From contig NZ_LNBE01000004.1 of assembly GCF_001445655.1 (NCBI RefSeq), positions 1,798,001 to 1,862,000 of the forward strand: 64,000 nt of DNA. The letters run 5' to 3'. Positions 8,398 to 16,232 of the stretch are shown piece after piece. Within the stretch, counting starts at the first letter, position 1, and each line of letters begins with the position of its first letter. A program made the translations under genes and the position numbers. Source of the stretch: Streptomyces roseifaciens (GTDB lineage: Bacteria > Actinomycetota > Actinomycetes > Streptomycetales > Streptomycetaceae). Under the pieces are notes generated by a model. That model was not told the origin of the DNA, made no database searches, and saw only the letters and a program-made list of their open reading frames with translations.

Positions 8398-9596
8398 CCA
8401 AGCGCCGCGGCAGAGGAGACGGTGGCCTGCACTGGGACGCCAAGCGGCAACGCTGGATCGCCACGGCGAGTCTGGGGTTCGACCCCGCCGGCAAGAGGAT
8501 CGTCAAGCGCGCCAGCGGTAAGACCAAGACCGCAGCCAAGGACAAGCTGAAGGAAGTGCTGCGGGACTATGAGGACGGCCTCGCCATCGCGCCCACCGGC
8601 TATACGGTCAAGGACGCGGTGACGGACTGGCTCGCGTATGGACTCGCCGGACGAGACCCACAGACCATCAAGACCAACACCATCCTGTGCAACACCCACG
8701 TCATCCCCGCGCTGGGGGCGAGGAAGCTTCGTGATCTCAGTGCCGACGACGTGGACAAATGGCTCGCGCTCAAGGCCAAGGTGCTGAGTACCCGGTCCCT
8801 TGAGGCGATTCGTTCGTGCCTGAACCGCGCCGTGAAGCGAGCCATGGCGCGGGACAAGGTGAAGCGCAACGTCGTGGAGCTGTGCGCGATCCCCGCCGGC
8901 CGCCCGGGACGGCCGTCAAAGTCGCTGACCCTCAAACAGGCGGAGGCCGTACTGGCCGCTGCGGAGGACTTCCCGCTCTACGCCTACGTCGTCGTCTCGC
9001 TCCTCACCGGTGGCCGCACGGAAGAGATGCGCCCCCTCCGGTGGGATCACGTCGACCTCGAAGGGGACCCCGACGCGTCCCCGGAGGTCCCGCCGCACAT
9101 CGCGGTGTGGCGGTCGGTCCGCAGCTCGGGGGATACCAAGACGAAGAAGTCCCGCCGTACGCTCGCGCTGCCCGGCCGGGCTATCGACGCACTGAAGATC
9201 CAGCGCGAGCGTCAAGGGTGGCAGCGCCTGGCAGCCGGCGACCGGTGGCAGGAGACCGGACTCGTCTTCACGTCGGCCGTGGGTACGGAGCTGGACGCCG
9301 CGAACGTGCGCCGCGAGTTCCGCAAGATCCTCGCGCAGGCCGCACAGGCGCTGGGGGCCGACGCCAGGCTTCACGAGTTCCGGCCCGATGAGTGGACGAC
9401 CCGAGAGACGCGCACGTCCTTCATCTCGATCTTGTCGGACCAGGGGATCCCGATCGAAGAGATCTCACGGTTGGCCGGTCACTCCAGTACGGCGGTGACG
9501 GAGGAGGTCTACCGGAAACAGATCCGTCCGGTGATCCAGACCGGCGCGGTCGCCATGGACGGGATCTTCGGCACGGAACCCGGGATGAGACGCTAG
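8394..9596 (+). CDS. int: Tyrosine site-specific integrase
   Basis: A 400-residue protein with an N-terminal arm-binding segment (GGLHWDAKRQRW), a SAM-like core-binding domain (about 70-165) and a catalytic domain. Visible active-site residues are Arg208 (TGGRTE), Arg340 in RETRTSF, His363 (LAGHSS) and nucleophile Tyr373 (EEVYRKQIRP). Box II usually reads RELRHSF in this subfamily; here the residue after the second Arg is Thr rather than His. GTG start overlaps xis. It inserts the element into the tRNA-Pro gene 78 bases downstream. Confidence 0.93.
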   Translation: MTKRRGRGDGGLHWDAKRQRWIATASLGFDPAGKRIVKRASGKTKTAAKDKLKEVLRDYEDGLAIAPTGYTVKDAVTDWLAYGLAGRDPQTIKTNTILCNTHVIPALGARKLRDLSADDVDKWLALKAKVLSTRSLEAIRSCLNRAVKRAMARDKVKRNVVELCAIPAGRPGRPSKSLTLKQAEAVLAAAEDFPLYAYVVVSLLTGGRTEEMRPLRWDHVDLEGDPDASPEVPPHIAVWRSVRSSGDTKTKKSRRTLALPGRAIDALKIQRERQGWQRLAAGDRWQETGLVFTSAVGTELDAANVRREFRKILAQAAQALGADARLHEFRPDEWTTRETRTSFISILSDQGIPIEEISRLAGHSSTAVTEEVYRKQIRPVIQTGAVAMDGIFGTEPGMRR

Positions 9597-9615
9597 TCAC
9601 GCAGTTAGTCACGCA
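9594..9615. repeat. Direct repeat TAGTCACGCA beside the attachment site
   Basis: TAGTCACGCA occurs at 9594-9603 (including the integrase stop codon) and at 9606-9615, a 12-base period. Short direct repeats between int and att are typical arm-type integrase or Xis binding sites. Function inferred from position. Confidence 0.4.
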
Positions 9616-9621
9616 TAAAAA

Positions 9622-9658
9622 CCAGAGGGCCGGTACTGGATCAGTACCGGCCCTCTGG
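9622..9658. terminator. Bidirectional hairpin between int and tRNA-Pro
   Basis: CCAGAGGGCCGGTACTG (9622-9638) and its perfect complement (9642-9658) form a 17-bp stem with a 3-base loop, with A-rich sequence on the left. It lies between the convergent int and tRNA-Pro genes and would stop transcription from both sides. Confidence 0.8.
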
Positions 9659-9673
9659 CCTGCTACTTAGCTG

Positions 9674-9747
9674 TCGGGGTGGCGGGATTTGAACCCACGA
9701 CCTCTTCGTCCCGAACGAAGCGCGCTGCCAAGCTGCGCTACACCCCG
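9674..9747 (-). tRNA. tRNA-Pro (anticodon CGG), AICE integration site
   Basis: Read on the minus strand, the 73-base body folds as a complete cloverleaf: acceptor CGGGGTG/CACCCCG, a D-arm with AGCTTGGCAG, anticodon stem CTTCG/CGAAG with loop TTCGGGA (anticodon CGG), T-loop GGTTCAAATCC and discriminator A. CCA is not encoded. The 3' end faces the integrase gene, so the attachment core is expected in the anticodon-to-3'-end part, and integration keeps this tRNA intact. Confidence 0.95.
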
Positions 9748-9850
9748 ATGTGCGGCCGGTTCCTGCTTTTCGCAGGCCCCCGGAGCAACGAGCTCTACTT
9801 TAGCGGACCGGAGCCCAGAGGTGAAATCCGATTCCGGGGGAGCCGCAGGT

Positions 9851-9873
9851 GGGCGGCCCGGAGGGGGCCGCCC
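9851..9873. terminator. Hairpin after the metallophosphoesterase gene
   Basis: GGGCGGCCC (9851-9859) pairs with GGGCCGCCC (9865-9873) around a 5-base loop, 8 bases beyond the stop codon of the minus-strand gene at 9881. Likely terminator. Confidence 0.55.
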
Positions 9874-9880
9874 GGGGGTG

Positions 9881-10816
9881 TCAGGCGCGCGGGGTCAGGG
9901 TGAGGAGCGTGGCCTCGGGGGGGCAGGCGAAGCGGACCGGGGTGTAGCGGTTCGTGCCGCAGCCTGCGGAAACGTGCAGGTAGGAGCGGTGGCCGCCGGC
10001 CTTGTGGGTGGAGAGGCCCTTGACCCGTTCGGGGTCGATGTCGCAGTTGGTGACCAGTGCCCCGTAGAAGGGGATGCACAGCTGGCCGCCGTGCGTGTGC
10101 CCGGCGAGGATCAGCGGATAGCGGTCGGCGGTGAAGGCGTCGAGCACCCGCAGGTAGGGGGCGTGGACGACGGCCAGGGAGAAGTCGGCGTCCTCGCGGG
10201 GGCCGCCGGTCACCTCCGCGTACCGGTCGCGCTTGATGTGCGGGTCGTCGAGGCCGGTGAGGGCGATGTCGTAGCCGGCGACCTTGAGGGCGCCGCGGGT
10301 GTTGGTGAGGTTGACCCAGCCCGCGGAGTCGAAGCCGTCGCGCAGCTCCTCCCAGGGGTTGTGGATCGCGCCGACCGCCGGGGCGTTGCCGTTCAGCCCG
10401 TGCTTGCCGCTCGCCCGCTCCAGCAGATAGCGGGCGGGGTTGCGCAGCTTGGGGCCGTAGTAGTCGTTCGAGCCGAAGACGTAGGCGCCCGGGAACTCCA
10501 TCAGCGGGCCCAGGGCGTCGAGCGTCTCGGGCACGCCCTCCGGGTCGGAGAGGTTGTCGCCGGTGTTGATCACGAAGTCCGGGCGGAGCCCGGCGAGGGA
10601 CTGCAGCCAGCGCTGCTTCTTGCGCTGCCCGGAGACCATGTGGATGTCGGAGACCTGGAGCACCCGCAGCGGCCGCATCCCGGCCGGCAGCACGGGCACC
10701 GTCACCCGCCGCAGCCGGAAGGACCGGACCTCGAAGCCGGCGGCGTAGGCGAGGCCGGCTGCGCCGACCGCCGCGATTCCCAGGGGTACTCCGTATCGAG
10801 CGCGCATGGGGTACAT
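9881..10816 (-). CDS. Membrane-anchored metallophosphoesterase (calcineurin-like)
   Basis: A 311-residue protein from ATG 10816 (308 from ATG 10807; neither has a clear Shine-Dalgarno). An N-terminal hydrophobic helix (GVPLGIAAVGAAGLAYAAGF) is followed by metallophosphoesterase motifs: SDIHM, NTGDNLSD and GHTHGG. The third motif, usually GNH(D/E), reads GSNDYYG, so the family His is absent. The dimetal centre otherwise looks complete. Substrate unknown; YkuE/UDP-sugar diphosphatase-like relatives act at the membrane. It is divergent from yqeY. Confidence 0.85.
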   Translation of the reverse strand: MYPMRARYGVPLGIAAVGAAGLAYAAGFEVRSFRLRRVTVPVLPAGMRPLRVLQVSDIHMVSGQRKKQRWLQSLAGLRPDFVINTGDNLSDPEGVPETLDALGPLMEFPGAYVFGSNDYYGPKLRNPARYLLERASGKHGLNGNAPAVGAIHNPWEELRDGFDSAGWVNLTNTRGALKVAGYDIALTGLDDPHIKRDRYAEVTGGPREDADFSLAVVHAPYLRVLDAFTADRYPLILAGHTHGGQLCIPFYGALVTNCDIDPERVKGLSTHKAGGHRSYLHVSAGCGTNRYTPVRFACPPEATLLTLTPRA

Positions 10817-11055
10817 GGTCGCAGACCGCCGGCTTCGCCCTGTCACGGGCTGTGGATATCTTCCGGACGGCTCGGACCGGCATCCGGGCCGGTGCCGGGC
10901 CGGACCCGTGCCGGTGCCGCGGGTCAGATCCAGGGTCGTGTCGAGGGCAGTGTCGCGGGCCGATGTCGCGTGCGCCCCGCGGGAGTTGCCCCCGCCCCGC
11001 CGCCCCACGGCGTTAATGCGGGGCGTCACCCGCCGCCGAATGCGAAGATTGCGGC

Positions 11056-11520
11056 ATGACCACGCTCAAGTCCACGCTGCACGACGACCTCACCGCCGCC
11101 ATCAAGGCGCGTGACGAGCTGCGCTCCTCCACCCTCCGGCTCACCCTCTCCGCCGTCGCCTACGAGGAGACCGCGGGCAAGTCCGCCCGTGAGCTCTCCG
11201 ACGACGAGGTGCTGAAGGTGATCACCCGCGAGGCGAAGAAGCGCCGCGAGGCCGCGGACGCGTTCGACAAGGGCGGCCGCCCCGAGCAGGCCGAGCGGGA
11301 GCGCGCGGAGGGCGAGGTGCTCGCCACCTACCTGCCGAAGCAGCTGTCGGACGAGGAGCTCGCCGCGATCGTCGCCGAGGCCGTGGCCGAGGCCAAGGCC
11401 GGCGGTGCCGAGGGGCCGAAGGCCATGGGCGCCATCATGAAGATCGTGAACCCCAAGGTCGCCGGCCGCGCCGAGGGCAGCCGCGTCGCCGCGGAGGTCA
11501 AGCGGCTCCTCGCGGGCTGA
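11056..11520 (+). CDS. GatB/YqeY domain protein
   Basis: A 154-residue protein matching the YqeY family over its full length: an N-terminal helical domain (LKSTLHDDLTAAIKARDELR, with LRLTLSAVAYEE) and a C-terminal helical tail domain like that of GatB (PKAMGAIMKIVNPKVAGRAEG). Its cellular role is unproven; a link to tRNA-dependent amidation is suggested only by homology. ATG start. It converges on the penicillin-binding protein gene, with a very strong hairpin between. Confidence 0.92.
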   Translation: MTTLKSTLHDDLTAAIKARDELRSSTLRLTLSAVAYEETAGKSARELSDDEVLKVITREAKKRREAADAFDKGGRPEQAERERAEGEVLATYLPKQLSDEELAAIVAEAVAEAKAGGAEGPKAMGAIMKIVNPKVAGRAEGSRVAAEVKRLLAG

Positions 11521-11562
11521 TCGCCGGTACGTCCACACAGACCGGCACGTCCACACAGACAC

Positions 11563-11607
11563 GAAGGAGGGGCGCCCGGACCGATTCGGTCCGGGCGCCC
11601 CTCCTTC
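11563..11607. terminator. Bidirectional 21-bp hairpin
   Basis: A perfect 21-bp inverted repeat (11563-11583 with 11587-11607) and a 3-base loop lie between the convergent yqeY and penicillin-binding protein genes; arms begin GAAGGAGGGGCG. This is one of the longest stems in the window and would serve both strands. Confidence 0.85.
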
Positions 11608-11647
11608 ATTCGCTTCCCAGCTGCGGATCAGGCGATCGGGCACCGCC

Positions 11648-13888
11648 TCAGCGGCCGCCGTCCAGGCCCGTCCCCGGCTGGCTGTGCCGCCCGGTGGTGC
11701 CACCGGTCTTGCCGGTGCCGGTGCCGCCCGGCTTGCTGTTCCCGCCGCCCTGCTTGTTGCCGCCGGCGCCCGGCTTGTTCTTGCCGCGCCCGCTGCCGGC
11801 GTTACCGCCCCTGCCGGAGTCGCCGCGCTCGCCGCCGCCGACCGCGACGGTGTCGAAGGTCGGGGCCTCCTTGCCCTCCAGGGCGCCCGCCATGGCGTCG
11901 CGCCAGATCGGGCCGGGGGTGTCGCCGCCGTAGACCTTGTCGTGGTACTGGCCGCCGATGGTGATGTTCTCCATCTCGACGTCCTTGCCCGGGCCGCCGA
12001 CCCAGACCGCACCGGCCATGTTGGGCGTGTAGCCGACGAACCAGGCGGCCTTGCGGCCGTCCGTCGTACCGGTCTTGCCCGCGCTGTCGCGCCCGTCCAG
12101 ACCGGCCTCCTTGCCCGTACCGTCCTCGACGACGCCCTTGAGGAGCGTGTTGACCGTGTCGGCGGTCTGCTCGGACATGGCGCGCGAGCACTTGCTCTTC
12201 GGGACCGGCAGGCTCTTGCCGTTCGGACCGGTGGCCGCGTTGATCAGGACGGGCGTGCAGTACGTGCCGCCGTTGGCGAAGGCCGCGTAGGCGGCGGCCA
12301 TGGTGAGCGGGGACATGCCCTGCGTGCCGAGCGCGATCGACGGCACCTGGTCCATGTCGGCGCCGGAGGCCGGCTCGAGGCCGAGCTTCGCCGCCATCTT
12401 CGTCACCGGGCAGGTGCCGATGTCACCGATCATCTGGATGAAGTAGGTGTTGACCGACTTGGCGGTCGCCTCCCGCATCCCGTACGGGCCGACCTCGCTC
12501 CGGTTCTCGTTGCTGACGGTCTCGCCGCCGGAGTTCTTCCAGGTGCCGGTGCACGTGTCCACGGTGTCCGGGTAGGCCATCTGGTAGGGCGACGAGTACG
12601 ACTTGTTGGGCGAGATGCCCTCCTCCAGGGCGGCCGCCGCCAGGATCGGCTTGAAGGTGGAGCCGGTCTGGAAGCCGAAGTTCGACCCGCCCCGGTTCTT
12701 GTCGGCCGAGAGGTTGATCTGCGTCTGGTGGTCGCCGAAGCCGTACGGGCGCGACTGGCCCATGCCGAGCACCTTGCCGGTGCCGGGCTGCACGATCGAG
12801 ATCGCGGTGGCCACCGGGTCGGACTGGTAGACGTGGTCGGTGATCGACTTCTGGACGGACTTCTGCGTCTGCGGGTCGAGGGTGGTGCGGATCGTCATGC
12901 CGCCCTCGTTCCAGCGCTTGGCCCGCGCCTCCTTGGTCTTGCCGAAGGCCGGGTCCTTGAGGAAGACCTCGCGGACGTAGTCGCAGAAGAAGCCGGCGCC
13001 GTTCACGGCGGTGATGCAGCCGCTCTTGGGCCGGGTGACCTTGAGCTTGAGGGGCTCTGCCTTGGCGGCTGCGGCCTCCTCCGGGGTCACCACCTTGAGC
13101 TCGGCCATGCGCTGCAGCACGGTGTTGCGGCGCTTGGTCGCCTCGTTCGGGGCGTTCACGGGGTCGTAGCGGCTCGGCGACTGCACGATGCCGGCCAGCA
13201 TCGCCGACTCCGCCAGGGTGAGGTCCTTCGCGCGCTTGCTGAAGTAGCGCTGGGAGGCGGCCTCGACGCCGTAGGACTGCTGCCCGAAGAAGGTGATGTT
13301 CAGGTAGTTGTTGAGGATCCGGTCCTTGCCGAGCTCCTTCTCCACCTGAATGGCGTACTTCAGCTCCTTGACCTTGCGGCCGAGGGTCTGCTGGGTGGCC
13401 ACGGCGACCTTGTCGGGGTCGTCGCCGGCCTCCTCCACGAAGATGTTCTTGATGTACTGCTGGGTGAGCGTGGAGGCGCCCTCGGAGACGCCGCCCGACT
13501 GCGCGTTCTTGTTGAGCGCCCGGAGCACGCCCTTGAGGTCGATCGCGCCGTGCTCGTAGAAGCGCGCGTCCTCGATGGCGACGATCGCCTTCCGCATGTA
13601 CGGGGAGATCTCGTTCAGCGGTACGACCGTACGGTCTCTGGAGTAGACCTTGGCGATTTCACCGCCCTCGGAGTCCAGGATTGTGGTGCGCTGGCTGAGC
13701 GGTGGGGTCTTCATACTGGCCGGGATCTCGTCGAACCCCTCGACCGACTCCTTGGCCACTAGGCCGAATGCCCCGACGGCAGGCAGGGCCAGGCCCGCCA
13801 GAACCGCTCCGGAGAGCACGCTGACACCGAGGAATTTGGCGGCCATCCGGGTCCTGTTGGACCCCTCGCCCGAGCGCTTCTTACCCAT
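11648..13888 (-). CDS. Class A penicillin-binding protein (transglycosylase/transpeptidase)
   Basis: A 746-residue bifunctional peptidoglycan synthase. An N-terminal cytoplasmic basic segment and membrane anchor (about 18-45) lead into a GT51 transglycosylase domain with EDARFYEHG at 106-114. The transpeptidase domain shows S410-T-F-K413, S478-V-N480 and K605-T-G-T. The last 75 residues are a Gly/Lys/Ser-rich low-complexity tail. ATG start. Divergent from wblA across a 384-base regulatory region, as in S. coelicolor. Confidence 0.95.
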   Translation of the reverse strand: MGKKRSGEGSNRTRMAAKFLGVSVLSGAVLAGLALPAVGAFGLVAKESVEGFDEIPASMKTPPLSQRTTILDSEGGEIAKVYSRDRTVVPLNEISPYMRKAIVAIEDARFYEHGAIDLKGVLRALNKNAQSGGVSEGASTLTQQYIKNIFVEEAGDDPDKVAVATQQTLGRKVKELKYAIQVEKELGKDRILNNYLNITFFGQQSYGVEAASQRYFSKRAKDLTLAESAMLAGIVQSPSRYDPVNAPNEATKRRNTVLQRMAELKVVTPEEAAAAKAEPLKLKVTRPKSGCITAVNGAGFFCDYVREVFLKDPAFGKTKEARAKRWNEGGMTIRTTLDPQTQKSVQKSITDHVYQSDPVATAISIVQPGTGKVLGMGQSRPYGFGDHQTQINLSADKNRGGSNFGFQTGSTFKPILAAAALEEGISPNKSYSSPYQMAYPDTVDTCTGTWKNSGGETVSNENRSEVGPYGMREATAKSVNTYFIQMIGDIGTCPVTKMAAKLGLEPASGADMDQVPSIALGTQGMSPLTMAAAYAAFANGGTYCTPVLINAATGPNGKSLPVPKSKCSRAMSEQTADTVNTLLKGVVEDGTGKEAGLDGRDSAGKTGTTDGRKAAWFVGYTPNMAGAVWVGGPGKDVEMENITIGGQYHDKVYGGDTPGPIWRDAMAGALEGKEAPTFDTVAVGGGERGDSGRGGNAGSGRGKNKPGAGGNKQGGGNSKPGGTGTGKTGGTTGRHSQPGTGLDGGR

Positions 13889-13989
13889 GGAGGGAAGCCT
13901 ACGTTCTCATTCGGCGGACAGACGCCCGTGTGTTCGCCTACGCTGTTTCACGCCAGTCACTGCGGTGTGATTCAGCATCATCTCCACTC

Positions 13990-14117
13990 TCACTCTTGTG
14001 GGTGATGAGAGGTGTCCGTATTGCCGTCGGTGTCACTCTCTGGGTTATCCGACCCGGGTGACCTGCCCCGATATGACGAGTTAGTCGGTAATGTCGTCCG
14101 CTCACTCCGTTGGGTGA
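13990..14117. promoter_or_regulatory. Three related palindromes in the wblA upstream region
   Basis: TCACTCTTGTGGGTGA (13990-14005) and TCACTCCGTTGGGTGA (14102-14117) share the form TCACTC-N4-GGGTGA. TCACTCTCTGGGTTA (14033-14047) is a third, slightly shorter relative. They occupy the 384-base gap between the penicillin-binding protein gene and wblA (13889-14272), which holds no other gene. Three copies of one dyad suggest an operator for a dimeric regulator of wblA. Spacing is longer than the BldD consensus, so the regulator is unassigned. Confidence 0.55.
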
Positions 14118-14272
14118 TCTGCCGCGTACGCATAGTCCGTTCGGGCCATCCAAGATTGGGCCCGAAGGGGGTGTTGCCCCCTGCCCGCCTTCCGTAACGT
14201 CCTCAACTGGCAACGGTGAATATGCCGCTGCCGCCGTGGGGGAGCCCCGATTCGGGAGAGGACGGCGCCAGC

Positions 14273-14608
14273 ATGGGCTGGGTAACCGACTGGAGTGCGC
14301 AGGCAGCCTGCCGCACTACCGATCCGGATGAACTATTCGTTCAGGGCGCTGCACAGAACAGGGCCAAGGCGGTATGCACCGGATGCCCGGTGCGCACGGA
14401 GTGTCTGGCGGATGCGCTGGACAACCGCGTCGAGTTCGGCGTGTGGGGCGGGATGACCGAGCGCGAGCGCAGGGCGCTGCTGCGGCGCAGGCCGACGGTC
14501 ACCTCCTGGCGCAGGCTCCTGGAGACCGCCCGCACGGAATACGAGCGCGGGGCGGGAATCCTGTCCCTCGGCGACGACGAGTACGGCGACTACGCCGCCG
14601 TCGGGTAG
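14273..14608 (+). CDS. wblA: WhiB-like iron-sulfur regulator WblA
   Basis: A 111-residue WhiB-family protein with the four iron-sulfur ligands Cys13, Cys35, Cys38 and Cys44 (C-X2-C-X5-C), the G-V-W-G-G turn, and a basic C-terminal segment (RRALLRRRPT) for DNA binding. Start ATG 14273 is chosen because a GGGAGAGGA site lies just upstream and the protein then begins MGWVTDW as in S. coelicolor WblA; in-frame codons upstream to 14216 are possible. WblA controls the switch from aerial growth to sporulation and represses antibiotic production. The neighbours (PBP on one side, two ArsA-like ATPases on the other) match the S. coelicolor locus. Confidence 0.95.
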   Translation: MGWVTDWSAQAACRTTDPDELFVQGAAQNRAKAVCTGCPVRTECLADALDNRVEFGVWGGMTERERRALLRRRPTVTSWRRLLETARTEYERGAGILSLGDDEYGDYAAVG

Positions 14609-14687
14609 GCGACGGCCGGCCGGCGGAGATTCCCGCAGGCGCGAGGCGTCCGTAGCCCCCACGCGCGGGGCATGTGCAGCGCTCGGC

Positions 14688-16232
14688 TCACTCCGCGTCG
14701 ACGGTGCTCGCTTCGGCGCCCGACGGGCCCGTAGAGGCGTTCTCAGAGGCATCCGCGGGGGCATCCACGGAGGCGGTGGCGGCAGGCTGGACGGCGAGGC
14801 GCTCGCCGATCTCCCGCAGTCCCGCCAGGTCGTGCACATCACCGGGCAGGGCGGCCACTTCCGCCACCGCGACCTCCGGGTGCAGAGCGGTGAAGCGGTC
14901 ACGCGTGCGCCGCTCGCGGGCGAGCACCTGCATGCGCTCGGCGTGCAGCCGCAGCAGACCGGCCGCGGTCTTCGAAGCATCGTCGGCCGCTGAAGCCGCT
15001 GAAGCCGCTGAAGCTGTGTTCGAATCTGTGCCCGGATCTGTGTCCGGATCTCCTGAGGATGCCGGCTGGGGGAGGCCGCTCTCGGGAGGGGACGGGACCG
15101 TGGGAGCGCCGGTTCCTGCGACGCGGGCGGTACGTGAGCCAGCTTGCCCGCTCTCACGATCCACAATGCCGCCGTCGGCAAGATTTTCCGATGTTCCTTC
15201 CGGGGTCGTGTCCGAAGCCGCGCCCGGGGGCGCCTCCGGCGCCTTCGCAGGCCGCTCCGGGAGCCCTTCCGCCAGGGCCTCGGCCGCGGCGAGCGCCCGG
15301 TCCGCCGGGAGCTGATCGGCCGCACTGCCGTGCACCCGGTTGAGGACGAGCCCCGCCAGCGGCATCCGTTCCGCGGCCAGCCGCTCCACGAAGTACGCCG
15401 CCTCGCGCAGCGCATCCCGCTCCGGCGCCGCGACGACCAGGAAGGCCGTACCGGGGGCCTGCAGCAGCCGGTACGTGGCATCCGCGCGCGTGCGGAAGCC
15501 GCCGAACATGGTGTCCATGGCCGCCACGAACGTCTGGACGTCCCGGAGGAGCTGGGCCCCCATCAGCTTGTTCAGCGGCCCGCTCATCACGGACATGCCG
15601 ACGCCCAGGAACTTCATCCCGGCCCGCCCGCCGAGCTTCGCCGGAGCGACCAGCAGCTTGATGAGCTTGCCGTCCAGGAACGACCCGAGGCGCCCGGGAG
15701 CGTCCAGGAAGTCGAGCGCGGAGCGGCTCGGCGGGGTGTCCACGACGATCAGGTCCCACTCGTCGCGGGAGCGCAGCTGGCCGAGCTTCTCCATGGCCAT
15801 GTACTCCTGCGTGCCCGCGAAACCGGCCGACAGGGACTGGTAGAAGGGGTTCTCGAGGATCGCCCGGGCGCGCTCCTTGTCGGAGTGGGCCTCCACGATC
15901 TCGTCGAAGGTCCGCTTCATGTCGAGCATCATGGCGTGCAGCTCGCCGCCGGCGGACGTGTCGATGCCGGGCACCCGGCGGGGCACGTTGTCGAGCTCTT
16001 CGATGCCCATCGACTGCGCCAGCCTGCGCGCCGGGTCGATGGTCAGGACGACGACCTTCCGGCCGCGCTCCGCCGCCCGCAGGCCGATGGCCGCCGCAGT
16101 GGTCGTCTTGCCGACGCCGCCGGAGCCGCAGCACACGACGATGCGCGTGCGGGGATTGTCCAGGACGGGGTCGACGGCGAGGACGGACGCGGCGTCGAGG
16201 CCCTTCCGCTGGGCCGGCAGATGTGCGGTCAA
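14688..16232 (-). CDS. ArsA/Get3-like ATPase with low-complexity insertion
   Basis: A 514-residue ATPase with deviant Walker A CGSGGVGKTT at about 35-44, switch regions (TIDPARRLAQS; VVDTPPSRSALDFLD) and the ArsA fold to about residue 330. Between about 335 and 430 lies a Pro/Ser/Thr/Asp-rich insertion, including SAASAASAA from triplet-type DNA repeats; a helical arm (LLRLHAERMQVLARERRTRDRF) follows. It overlaps the paralogous ATPase upstream by 4 bases. Annotated as ion-transporting in Streptomyces, but no membrane partner or metal-binding Cys cluster is seen. A heteromeric Get3-like pair is an inference. Confidence 0.88.
   Translation of the reverse strand: MTAHLPAQRKGLDAASVLAVDPVLDNPRTRIVVCCGSGGVGKTTTAAAIGLRAAERGRKVVVLTIDPARRLAQSMGIEELDNVPRRVPGIDTSAGGELHAMMLDMKRTFDEIVEAHSDKERARAILENPFYQSLSAGFAGTQEYMAMEKLGQLRSRDEWDLIVVDTPPSRSALDFLDAPGRLGSFLDGKLIKLLVAPAKLGGRAGMKFLGVGMSVMSGPLNKLMGAQLLRDVQTFVAAMDTMFGGFRTRADATYRLLQAPGTAFLVVAAPERDALREAAYFVERLAAERMPLAGLVLNRVHGSAADQLPADRALAAAEALAEGLPERPAKAPEAPPGAASDTTPEGTSENLADGGIVDRESGQAGSRTARVAGTGAPTVPSPPESGLPQPASSGDPDTDPGTDSNTASAASAASAADDASKTAAGLLRLHAERMQVLARERRTRDRFTALHPEVAVAEVAALPGDVHDLAGLREIGERLAVQPAATASVDAPADASENASTGPSGAEASTVDAE
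14988..15060. repeat. Short tandem repeats inside the ArsA-like gene
   Basis: Three copies of GCTGAAGCC-type 9-mers (about 14988-15015) are followed by two 12-base ATCTGTGYCCGG units (about 15023-15050). They encode the Ala/Ser and Asp/Pro low-complexity linker. In-frame 9- and 12-base units allow length change without frameshift. Confidence 0.6.

Larger units (their letters stand above)
1..9720. mobile_element. Actinomycete integrative and conjugative element (AICE), integrase-proximal part
   Basis: A continuous plus-strand module holds membrane/spread proteins, an FtsK-type translocase, a primase-polymerase with a P-loop replication ATPase, an excisionase and a tyrosine integrase whose gene stops 78 bases from the 3' end of tRNA-Pro. 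This is the layout of pSAM2/SLP1-type elements that transfer double-stranded DNA with a single TraB protein. The replication genes are of the primase-polymerase class rather than RepSA. Beyond the tRNA the sequence is ordinary Streptomyces core. The left end and second att site are outside the window. The right boundary is placed inside the tRNA 3' half by analogy, not measured. Confidence 0.9.

Noticed and set aside
1..9600. Second copy of the tRNA-Pro 3' end (left att site)
   Set aside because: None seen by reading; the left end of the element must be outside the window.
11684..13762. Long plus-strand frame opposite the penicillin-binding protein gene
   Set aside because: Antisense shadow; the minus strand has intact GT51 and transpeptidase motifs.
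13990..14117. wblA dyads as BldD sites
   Set aside because: Arms are separated by 7-8 bases rather than the 5 of the BldD consensus TNAC-N5-GTNA.
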